A stretch of 64,000 bases of DNA, taken from NCBI GenBank assembly GCA_018666155.1, contig JABJAH010000034.1:1-64000 (forward strand), written 5' to 3'. The DNA is from Rhodospirillaceae bacterium. Its GTDB lineage: Bacteria; Pseudomonadota; Alphaproteobacteria; Rhodospirillales; Rhodospirillaceae. The notes under the pieces are model-generated. The model was not told where the DNA came from and did no database searches. It saw nothing but the letters and a program-made list of their open reading frames with translations. A program made the position numbers and the translations under genes. Shown here piece by piece: positions 17,865-25,689 of this stretch. Each line of letters starts with the position of its first letter. Positions within the stretch are counted from its first letter, which is position 1.

Positions 17865-19421
17865 ATGGACGTTAGGCCTATTCACCCAAAGACCATTCAT
17901 ATTATTGGTGATTCTCATGCCCTAGCCTTTAAGCGCAAGAGCGTGGAATTGTCTGATTTAGGGATGATCATCTCGACCAGCGTATCTTATATACGGGGGA
18001 TACAGCCCGACACTCTTGCGCCGAATGGGCACCTTAACCCGGAAGTTGCGAAATATTTAGTTGGTGAAGGTCTAATAGCGCCCGACGGCAAACCAATCGC
18101 GTTAACAGACAATCCGGCAATCATATCCGAGCAATATGCGACGGGGTCTGGGTTCCGTAGCGAGTTGGTGATTTTCCACGTCGGTGAAATTTATGTTCGA
18201 AAGTACTTGGGTTCGCTGTTTAAGGCCGGCCAAGCTGACATGGGGGTGATCGAAACCCACCTCCAAACGCTCATTGAATCGTACGTTAAAAGTGTCGTGG
18301 GTATCTCAAAGTCATTCGGTTTAACGGCTATTTTGCATGAGCTTAGTCCACCAACTGGCGACGATGTGCAATTCGAAAAGATCAACAGTTTTAGTTGCTC
18401 ACGTGAGCACAGAGGGGCGATCTATAGAGCCTTTAATACACATCTTAATCAATACGCGGCCAAGAGCGGCGCGATGGTGTGCCGTTCTACGGATTATCTT
18501 GCCGACGAGGCTGGGTGTTTAAATTCAGATTATGAGTTTGACGGTGTTCACGCTGATCCCAAGTACACGTCTATTTCACTAGGCCGAATAGCTAGGCTGT
18601 GGCTTTACAGTAGATCCGCTGATCGGACGCTAAGATATAAGACGTGGGCGGGGAACGCGTCGGTTTCTACCGACTTACCAAAAATTTCACAAATCGGGAT
18701 AGCTGAGCCGATTCAGGTATTTGATGAATCGCAAGTTGCGCGACTGCAAAAATCAATTGGGAGGTTCGAGGTTCAAGTGTGTAAGAGGCCGCCGCAAGAC
18801 TGGTCGCATGCTCCGCCTAATTCAGATCACCCCAAATTTAAGGATGTTATAAAGTATGGGGTGATCGATGTGGACGGCCTGCAGTTGTTGCACGACGTGC
18901 TAATTAAAGGGTCGGTTGGCGATAGCATTCGTTCAATGATCGGCTCTAGGTTCTCCATCGTGAATGTTAGGCCAGTAGAATCTGTTGCCCATGAAGGCGA
19001 GGGTATTGGCCAACAGTCTTTTCACCGTGACCATTGCCCCCCAGGTATCTATAGAGGGTTGGTGTATTTGGTTGACGTTGCCGAAGATGACGGTGCGTTT
19101 GAATACCTACCTGTCGACGGCTCTCCTGACGCGCGACAAGTTATGGGGCGCGCGGGCACTTGGGTCTTATTTGATGCGAACGCAATAAAACATCGGGCTA
19201 CGCCACCCAGAAAGCGTACTCGATATGCCCTCGATTTCATTCTCTTGGCAATTCCGGATGAAGCAGATGAGATCGTGCATTGTGCTGATCTGGGTTGGAT
19301 ATGGCCGGTGGATCCCTACATGTTCTCGTTAACTGATTGGTGTTACCCAGAGGTAAAATCTAGGCGTTGGTTCTCCCCATCGCTCATCGCAAACCACAAT
19401 AACAAAATAAAGACACTGTAG
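17865..19421 (+). CDS. SGNH-hydrolase-like / Fe(II)-2-oxoglutarate dioxygenase-like fusion protein
   Basis: A 518-aa two-part protein. The N-terminal part (about 10-250) has 'HIIGDSHAL', the block-I GDS(H) form of SGNH-like hydrolases, and 'DGVHADPKY' with the D226-x-x-H229 pair of the catalytic block. The C-terminal part (about 300-470) has 'SFHRDHCPPG' giving H387-x-D389, a distal H443 and R453, the facial triad and 2-oxoglutarate anchor of phytanoyl-CoA-type dioxygenases. Both active sites look intact. No signal peptide. It is translated directly after the GSCFA gene. I infer modification of a glycan or an acylated small molecule. The fusion is unusual. Confidence 0.75.
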   Translation: MDVRPIHPKTIHIIGDSHALAFKRKSVELSDLGMIISTSVSYIRGIQPDTLAPNGHLNPEVAKYLVGEGLIAPDGKPIALTDNPAIISEQYATGSGFRSELVIFHVGEIYVRKYLGSLFKAGQADMGVIETHLQTLIESYVKSVVGISKSFGLTAILHELSPPTGDDVQFEKINSFSCSREHRGAIYRAFNTHLNQYAAKSGAMVCRSTDYLADEAGCLNSDYEFDGVHADPKYTSISLGRIARLWLYSRSADRTLRYKTWAGNASVSTDLPKISQIGIAEPIQVFDESQVARLQKSIGRFEVQVCKRPPQDWSHAPPNSDHPKFKDVIKYGVIDVDGLQLLHDVLIKGSVGDSIRSMIGSRFSIVNVRPVESVAHEGEGIGQQSFHRDHCPPGIYRGLVYLVDVAEDDGAFEYLPVDGSPDARQVMGRAGTWVLFDANAIKHRATPPRKRTRYALDFILLAIPDEADEIVHCADLGWIWPVDPYMFSLTDWCYPEVKSRRWFSPSLIANHNNKIKTL

Positions 19422-19439
19422 CCTGGGTCGCTCCGTTTC

Positions 19440-20516
19440 TTAGACGGCGCTCGCCTTTCGAGACTCTAACTTCGGTAATATGTGTTCGCCGAACGTGTCG
19501 ATGTCGTGGTCAAAGTCGGGGAAGGCAAACATGCAGGCGTCAACCCCGGCCTCGTCATAAATGCGATCCAGGTAATTCGCCACCGTCGCATATGAGCCGA
19601 CCAGTGTCGGCAAGCCCATAAACATGGATTTGCGTTTTAGGCTCTCTGACATGCCGTCAGATTTATCGAGTTCTGCCTGGCCGACCAAGTTGGTGATGGC
19701 AGTCTCATCTGCCCCAGCGACGATATGTTCGAACCGTTTATTCGCGTCGTCATCAGTTTCAGCGGCAAACACGTTGAACAGCGCTATTGTACCGACGTCG
19801 CGCTTTAGCTCAGTGGCATGAGCCTGGAGGCGAGTGGTTATGCTCTTGAACGCTTCAATGTCACTTTCAATGTCGTGGCTATTCCCACCCGCGATGACGA
19901 AATTTCGTTCGCCCATTTCAGCGGTGAATCGGATACCTCGGTCTGACTGGCCGGCACACACCAGCGGTATTGGTGTTGTCGGCACCGGTTTGATTTCCGC
20001 ATCATTCATTTCAAAGAACTGGCCTTTGAAGTTGGATTTCCCTGTTTCCCAAAGTTCTTTCAATATGGTGACGTACTCGGTGGCGTAGTCGTAACGCGTG
20101 CCAAAGAACTCGTCGCCGGGCCACAAACCCATTTGATTAAATTCTTCTTTGTACCAGCCCGAAACAATGTTCAGACCAAAGCGGTCGGGACAGACAGCTT
20201 CGATGGTTGCGGCCATACGGGCTGCAACGGCTGGATGCAGGGAGAGATTAGTGACGGACGGGATGAGTTTAATTTTACTCGTGATGGGCGCGAGGGAGGC
20301 CGTTAACGTGAATGAGTCCAACGCATAGTCCCAGTACTCCGTCTCGCCGCCAAAGCCACGGAACTTGACCATGGAGAGTGCGAAATCGAAGCCAAGGGCC
20401 TCACATTTAAGAGTTACGTCTCTGTTGAGTTCCCATGTCGGCCACGTTGGCGGCACGTTTTTCGAGATTATGAAACCGCCTTTGGCGATGGGAAGGAAAA
20501 TGCCGATATCCATCAT
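19440..20516 (-). CDS. Luciferase-like flavin monooxygenase, RutA-related
   Basis: A 358-aa LLM-fold FMN-dependent monooxygenase. The sequence closely follows the pyrimidine monooxygenase RutA pattern: 'IGIFLPIAKGGFI', 'DFALSMVKFRGFGG', 'VSGWYKEEFNQMGLWPGDEFF', 'VCAGQSDRG' and 'TLVGSYATVANYLD'. RutA opens the uracil ring and has relatives acting on other amides and chlorinated aromatics. No other rut gene (rutB, C, D, F) is adjacent, so another heterocycle or amide substrate is possible. It needs reduced FMN from a reductase not seen here. Convergent with the fusion gene and divergent from the VOC gene at 20663. Confidence 0.87.
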   Translation of the reverse strand: MMDIGIFLPIAKGGFIISKNVPPTWPTWELNRDVTLKCEALGFDFALSMVKFRGFGGETEYWDYALDSFTLTASLAPITSKIKLIPSVTNLSLHPAVAARMAATIEAVCPDRFGLNIVSGWYKEEFNQMGLWPGDEFFGTRYDYATEYVTILKELWETGKSNFKGQFFEMNDAEIKPVPTTPIPLVCAGQSDRGIRFTAEMGERNFVIAGGNSHDIESDIEAFKSITTRLQAHATELKRDVGTIALFNVFAAETDDDANKRFEHIVAGADETAITNLVGQAELDKSDGMSESLKRKSMFMGLPTLVGSYATVANYLDRIYDEAGVDACMFAFPDFDHDIDTFGEHILPKLESRKASAV

Positions 20517-20662
20517 GACTGGTTGTGCCCCTTAATTTTCAGTTGACCGATTGGACGATAAAACAACCTCTCTACGCAAGGCCCATGCCTGGGTTCGATA
20601 CCGGAGTTCTAGCCATTGTCTAGGAGGGGTGGGCACGGCTAGGCTCATACTCGGACAACCGG

Positions 20663-21718
20663 ATGGGAATCGTAATGTCGCACCTAAAACGAGGGTTTTT
20701 GACGCTGTTTGTTGGCGTTTACGTCCTCGCATCGTTCGCTAAGGCTGAGGACACCTGGCCAATTGAGAAGGATGTGGGATGGCAAGAAGCCGTGTTGAGC
20801 GTCAGCAGTGCCGCGCAATGGCAGGCGCAGCTCGAGGATATCGCTGGCTGGACCGCGATTCATTCTGGGGGAGTCGACAGCGAACAGCTAGCGGCGTGGG
20901 GGCTGGGCAAGGGTGTCACGGCGAAGGCAATTGTTCTTCAGAACCCAGGTGAGTTTCAAGGGCTGGTGCGATTAGTGGAATTCGTAGGTGCAGAACAAGT
21001 GCAGATTCGCTCGAGCGCCCAATCTTGGGATACGGGTGGTTTTTTATCGCTGCTGCTGAGGTCTCGCGGCGTCGATAAAAACTTCGCTGATGCGCGACGT
21101 TATCAGTGGACCGGCTATAACGATCCAGTGACGCTGTATCTCGGTCCTGAGAGACGGCTGCGCAATGTCGTGTTGCGTGGCCCCGATGGCATCAACTTTG
21201 GTATTTATGAGCGTGTTGTTCCAGGGCTTCCCGATTGGCCGAATATCAAGAAATTGAGCCGGCCGTTCAACTCTATGCAGATCGTCAAAGACCGTGATGT
21301 GACCTTAGCCTTTTACGAGAACGTCCTTGGGTTCGTGTCTATGTCCATCGGCAACTCCCCAGCTGCCCAGGCCGACGCCAATAATTTTGGTCTGCCGGCA
21401 AACCTTGTGACGTCGATCCCCTTGAGATCGGCAATCATGCATCCGGTAGGGGGCGAAAGCGGCCGCATAGAATTTGTTGAATGGGATGGCCTAAAAGGCC
21501 GAGACCTATCAGACCGCGCTGTTGCCCCGAACCTCGGTATTCTTACGCTGCGGTTTCCAGTTTCCGATGCCGCGGCCCGAGCGGCAGACATCGTCGACCG
21601 GGGTGGGCACCTAATGACTAAACCCACGAGAGTGGCTATGCCGCCTTATGGTGACGTGTCTCTATTCTCAGTCACCACACCGGACGGCATCTTCCTAGAA
21701 TTCTTTGAACCACTGTGA
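20663..21718 (+). CDS. Exported two-domain VOC (glyoxalase-fold) protein
   Basis: A 351-aa protein with an N-terminal Sec signal peptide (about 8-28, ending FAKAED) and two vicinal-oxygen-chelate modules. The second is clear: 'FNSMQIVKDRDVTLAFYENVLGF' (about 196) and 'PYGDVSLFSVTTPDGIFLEFFEP' at the C-terminus, with a Glu ligand in EFFE. The first (about 40-190) is more diverged. VOC enzymes are usually cytoplasmic metal-dependent dioxygenases, isomerases or lyases, so an exported one is uncommon. It leads a rightward unit with two DUF1838-like exported proteins (13 bp, then 3 bp spacing). An ATG four codons downstream is an alternative start. Confidence 0.8.
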   Translation: MGIVMSHLKRGFLTLFVGVYVLASFAKAEDTWPIEKDVGWQEAVLSVSSAAQWQAQLEDIAGWTAIHSGGVDSEQLAAWGLGKGVTAKAIVLQNPGEFQGLVRLVEFVGAEQVQIRSSAQSWDTGGFLSLLLRSRGVDKNFADARRYQWTGYNDPVTLYLGPERRLRNVVLRGPDGINFGIYERVVPGLPDWPNIKKLSRPFNSMQIVKDRDVTLAFYENVLGFVSMSIGNSPAAQADANNFGLPANLVTSIPLRSAIMHPVGGESGRIEFVEWDGLKGRDLSDRAVAPNLGILTLRFPVSDAAARAADIVDRGGHLMTKPTRVAMPPYGDVSLFSVTTPDGIFLEFFEPL

Positions 21719-21731
21719 GAGTTATTTCGCA

Positions 21732-22667
21732 ATGAATGAACACGTTTTAGACCGGCGATCCGCTTTTGGCGCGATGGGCAATTTTGGCTACCCTCTTATG
21801 GGCACAGCGCATGCGGCATCTTCGTTTGACCTTGAAGACCCAGCCACGCGATTTGAATCTCGGTTAAAAACAACGGGCACGCTGGCCGAGGAAACGGTCC
21901 ATCGACTTTCGACCGGTCACGTGTGGATGTATCACCCCGAGACCCATCGGTTCGACCCATTCTGCACGATGGAGAATTACAATGTCTCCGAATGGACCCT
22001 TGACGATGATGGCGTCATCCGATCTCGGATGTTTGAGGTTGCGGTCTATTTGAAATTCGGCACTGACGAAGTCATGGAAGAATGGGTTAATCCTTTTACG
22101 GATGAGAAATTGAAGGTCCATCACTATGTAATCGGCCCGATGCTGGCCACTCATGATCCACGTGCCACAGGCGCGGACGCCGGCGCTGAAAATGCTGAGC
22201 GTGTCATCGTACCCAATCACCTCGATTGGATGGTGATGGGCGATACGGTGTATATGCCCACAGACTCATCCGTGGACTACAAAAATCCCCTCCAGCCCGA
22301 TGTTTGGCCTCGTGCGTCGGCCGGTGAGACCTTTGGCTGGGATTCTTTCATCATGTTTGCGGCCAAAATGAACGATCTGGCGGACCCTGACGTTAAGCAG
22401 GCAATGGCGCACAGCTGGTATCAGGAAAATACTCGTTGGCAGCCGTGGATGCTGATGGGCCAGCGTCCTGGTCGTCTCGTCGCACGGGGTTACGGTCAAA
22501 AGATGCGGTGGGAGGATATCCCCGCCGATCGTCTCAAGCGCATGGAGCAGCATGTTCCAGAAGTGCTTGATCGTGAAAACTGGGGCGACTTTCAGAACGA
22601 GTTCCTGTGGTATTTGCGAAACCAGAAGCCTAAGCCGCCGCTCGAACCGACCACGGGGGAGGGCTGA
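21732..22667 (+). CDS. DUF1838-like exported protein, copy A
   Basis: A 311-aa protein of a family I recall as DUF1838, function unknown. The N-terminus has 'DRRSAFGAMG' and a hydrophobic stretch ending THAAS, a weak Tat-type signal. Family marks: 'EEWVNPFTDE' (about 125), 'NPLQPDVWPRASAGET' (about 200) and 'WQPWMLMGQRPG' (about 245). I use the ATG at 21732, preceded by GAGAG, rather than an upstream TTG inside the VOC gene. The next family member begins 3 bp after its stop. Together with the VOC protein these probably act in the periplasm on the same compound. Confidence 0.8.
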   Translation: MNEHVLDRRSAFGAMGNFGYPLMGTAHAASSFDLEDPATRFESRLKTTGTLAEETVHRLSTGHVWMYHPETHRFDPFCTMENYNVSEWTLDDDGVIRSRMFEVAVYLKFGTDEVMEEWVNPFTDEKLKVHHYVIGPMLATHDPRATGADAGAENAERVIVPNHLDWMVMGDTVYMPTDSSVDYKNPLQPDVWPRASAGETFGWDSFIMFAAKMNDLADPDVKQAMAHSWYQENTRWQPWMLMGQRPGRLVARGYGQKMRWEDIPADRLKRMEQHVPEVLDRENWGDFQNEFLWYLRNQKPKPPLEPTTGEG

Positions 22668-22670
22668 GTC

Positions 22671-23594
22671 ATGACTTTTACTCTTGATCGTCGTTCCATG
22701 CTGGCCGGTGGCGCCGGATTAACCGCCGGGCTTGGTGCATTGCCGTCCCTGGAAATCGGGGGCACTGCCTCAGCGCGTGAACCCCTCAATCTCCACGACC
22801 CGATTGCCAAAATGCGGGCCAAAGTCAAAATGATTGGCACGTTAAAGGATAATGTGACGTCGCATCGGGTCTCTCGGGGCTGGGTGTATGGCTACAATCC
22901 CGACGACGACTCGTTTACGCCCTTCTACAGCATGATCAATTACAACGTTACGCAGTGGCGGCGTATCAGTGAGACCGAGCATACCTATAAGATGCACGAA
23001 TGCGCGATCTACACGCCGTTCGATGAATTCGCTGTTCTTAAGACGTTTCGTAATCCGTTGACTGGCGAAGATGTGGAGGCGATGCCGTACGTTATCGGTC
23101 CAATCGAAGTTGTAGTAACACCAGATGGGTCGGATACCGGTCCTGAGGCGACAATCAAACCCGTCAATATGGACTGGACTGTTATGGGCGGTTCCGTGTG
23201 GATGCCAGTTCAGTCGGAGTTCTCTTTCCCGAACCCGGTATCACCGGAAAAATGGCCGAAAGAGTCCTCGGGTGAAACGACGACGTGGCAGTCGTTTATT
23301 TTGTTCATGGCTTCTCTCGCGGACCTTGAGAATGCCGACCTCGATGCGGTGCGTGCGTTGAATCACTATCAAGAGAACGTGACATGGACGCCATGGCTTG
23401 AAATGGCTGGCCGTCCTGGATTTTCTCTGTCCCGAGGATTCGGCATGAAACTTCTGTCCATGGAAGAGATTCCCACAGAACCGCTTACGCTGTTGCAAGA
23501 GACGTTGCCGGAGATGTTTGATCTCGACAGTTGGACAGGTGTGAGAAACAACTACCGCGATTTTATGAAGGCTCGTAAGCCAAAGCCTATCTAG
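22671..23594 (+). CDS. DUF1838-like exported protein, copy B
   Basis: A 307-aa paralogue of copy A. The N-terminus 'DRRSMLAGGAGLTAG' followed by a hydrophobic run and 'TASARE' looks like a Tat signal. Family marks: 'HECAIYTPFDEFAVLKTFRN' (about 110), 'NPVSPEKWPKESSGET' (about 190) and 'WTPWLEMAGRPG' (about 240). I see no metal- or cofactor-binding motif shared by all copies beyond conserved Trp, Pro and Asn positions. Last gene of the VOC-A-B unit; its end lies 12 bp from the convergent flavin reductase gene. Confidence 0.82.
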   Translation: MTFTLDRRSMLAGGAGLTAGLGALPSLEIGGTASAREPLNLHDPIAKMRAKVKMIGTLKDNVTSHRVSRGWVYGYNPDDDSFTPFYSMINYNVTQWRRISETEHTYKMHECAIYTPFDEFAVLKTFRNPLTGEDVEAMPYVIGPIEVVVTPDGSDTGPEATIKPVNMDWTVMGGSVWMPVQSEFSFPNPVSPEKWPKESSGETTTWQSFILFMASLADLENADLDAVRALNHYQENVTWTPWLEMAGRPGFSLSRGFGMKLLSMEEIPTEPLTLLQETLPEMFDLDSWTGVRNNYRDFMKARKPKPI

Positions 23595-23606
23595 CCCATT
23601 GCGCTT

Positions 23607-25598
23607 TTATACGGCTAATCCTGCTCGGTTGCCGTCGGCAGTCGCTGTTATCACTATGCGGGGCGCGAATGCATCGCCAATCATATGAAGATCAACACCG
23701 CTCTCTCGAAGGCCGGGCACGAGGTCTAGGTTTGGGGTGCGCGACGTCGCGTAGGTAAACAGACTGACATCGTCGATGACCTGTTCTTCGCCGTTGAACA
23801 CATTGCGTGCTGTAATTTGACCCTCTTCGAAGACTGACTCCGGAGATGGGTCGCAACTGGTAAGCAATTGCACCTTTTTCTCGGATAGGCGCGCATAGAT
23901 GCCTTGGCGGTTCACCAGTGCTTCGTCGGATGCGATGCGATCTCGCGGTGTAACAATGATGACGCGATCAAACTTGTCTGCAAGCCATTCTGCCGATGCA
24001 TAGGTCATCTTAGTGTGGTCTTGGTCATAGATGACCGCGGTTCCGGGTTGGGGTGCCGGCCGCTCTAGGAGCATGGCCATGGTTTCCCTTAGATCCGGAA
24101 AGAAGCCTTCATCTTTGTACTCGTCAGGGAGAAACGATGGCCACGACATCGTCGAGCCGGTGGCAAGAATAACGGCGTCCGGGCTCAATTTCGTGATGTC
24201 GGCAAGGGACGCCGTAATACCGAACTCGAACTTAACGCCAGCCTTCTTGGCGCTGAGCCGTTGGTAATCGTAAATACTAGAAAGGTTTTCACCGCCCGGC
24301 AGTTCTGCATGGAGACGCGTTTTTCCGCCGACCTCGCCTGAAATACCAAAAACAGTGACGTCATGTCCGCGCGCGCCAGCGATCCAAGCCGCCTCCATGC
24401 CAGCGACACCAGTGCCAATCACCACAACTTTGCGTTTGGTCGTGGCTTGCTCTGGCCACCAATCCACTTCGTCGGGCTGCCCCACTCTTGGATTGTTGTC
24501 GCATTGCAGTTGCCCGCCAGCGATGATCATTTGCCAGCAGGTGTTCCCGGACACGCAATAGCGGATCTCAGCCTCACGGCCTTCCATTGCCTTCTTGCCC
24601 CATGCGGGATCGGTGACGAGAGGGCGTCCAAGCATCACAAGGTCAGCTTGACCAGCCTCAATTGCGCGATCTCCTTCGTTCGGGTCAGTGATTAGACCTA
24701 GAGCTCCGACAGGTGTGTCGCCGAAAGGCTCTGCGATCTCTTTAATCTTTTCGACGAAAGGGGAGCGGTCGCCATGTAGGTCTGGAAGATGCCAGTACAA
24801 AGTGTCGGAATGGGCACCCCAGCAATAAGTGACGTAACTTGCGTTTCCATTGGCCGCAACCTGCTCGGAAATGCGCTTCGCCTCGGCCAAGTCGATGCTG
24901 CCCGGCACGCCGTCTTCACCGGGTAATTTGACCCCAATAATGAAGTCATCGCCCGCGAGATCTCTGATCGCCGACATAAGGTCGCGCACGATGCGTGTGC
25001 GTCCTTCGATATCGCCACCAAATTTGTCTTCACGAATGTTGGAGTGCGCCGACAAAAATTGGTGGAAGATATGGCCGTGTCCGGCTGAGATTTCCACGCC
25101 ACCCCAACCGCAGTGTTTGAGCCAGGCCGCTGATTCAGCGAAGTCGGCGATCATCGTTTCGACTTCTTCAGTGGTCATGGCGTGTGGCACTGTCCAGCTT
25201 AAATCGTCTGGAAGGGGCGATGGCCCGATCGAATTTGCGCGGCGCCCGCCTTCATGATTTCCGCGACCAGAGTCCTGTAGTTGCCCAATCATCAGGCAGC
25301 CTTCGTTGCCGATTTCGTCGGCAAACCTTTTCAGGCCATCTTCGTTGGCTTTGCCAAAAACCTGGATTCGTCGGGGCGCGATGTTCCAGCGAGTGGTGCC
25401 CATAGGTTCTGTGATCGCCATGGATACGCCGCCCCGTGCCCGGTTGCGGTAGTAGGTGATGGTTTCGTCATTGACCTTGGCGTCGGACACGTAGCGCAAC
25501 GACATTGAGGCGTGCACCAGCCGGTTTCTGAGTGGCTTGCCAGCCAACGAAATCGGAGAGAAAAGGTGGGGGTAAACGGGATGGGGGCTATCGGTCAC
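23607..25598 (-). CDS. Old-yellow-enzyme/2,4-dienoyl-CoA reductase-type flavoprotein with altered Fe-S motif
   Basis: A 663-aa fusion flavoenzyme: N-terminal TIM barrel of the old-yellow-enzyme family (1-335; 'LFSPISLAGKPLRNR', 'EISAGHGHIFHQFLS', 'VMLGRP') and C-terminal FAD/NAD(P) domain ('VVVIGTGVAGMEAAW', about 391). This is the layout of 2,4-dienoyl-CoA reductase, trimethylamine dehydrogenase and bile-acid/steroid reductases. The linking 4Fe-4S motif should be C-x2-C-x2-C-x11/12-C; here it reads C348-x2-G351-x2-C354-x11-C366, so the second Cys is a Gly. The cluster may be a three-cysteine type, have another ligand or be lost. Likely reduces an activated C=C bond or demethylates an amine. 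Confidence 0.88.
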   Translation of the reverse strand: MTDSPHPVYPHLFSPISLAGKPLRNRLVHASMSLRYVSDAKVNDETITYYRNRARGGVSMAITEPMGTTRWNIAPRRIQVFGKANEDGLKRFADEIGNEGCLMIGQLQDSGRGNHEGGRRANSIGPSPLPDDLSWTVPHAMTTEEVETMIADFAESAAWLKHCGWGGVEISAGHGHIFHQFLSAHSNIREDKFGGDIEGRTRIVRDLMSAIRDLAGDDFIIGVKLPGEDGVPGSIDLAEAKRISEQVAANGNASYVTYCWGAHSDTLYWHLPDLHGDRSPFVEKIKEIAEPFGDTPVGALGLITDPNEGDRAIEAGQADLVMLGRPLVTDPAWGKKAMEGREAEIRYCVSGNTCWQMIIAGGQLQCDNNPRVGQPDEVDWWPEQATTKRKVVVIGTGVAGMEAAWIAGARGHDVTVFGISGEVGGKTRLHAELPGGENLSSIYDYQRLSAKKAGVKFEFGITASLADITKLSPDAVILATGSTMSWPSFLPDEYKDEGFFPDLRETMAMLLERPAPQPGTAVIYDQDHTKMTYASAEWLADKFDRVIIVTPRDRIASDEALVNRQGIYARLSEKKVQLLTSCDPSPESVFEEGQITARNVFNGEEQVIDDVSLFTYATSRTPNLDLVPGLRESGVDLHMIGDAFAPRIVITATADGNRAGLAV

Positions 25599-25689
25599 GC
25601 GGCGCTCAATCTGGTCAATTGGAAACAGGTATTTTCTATACTTTCATACCCTGTACGGGCTCAGGTACCAACCGATCTTGAGCGGAGGT

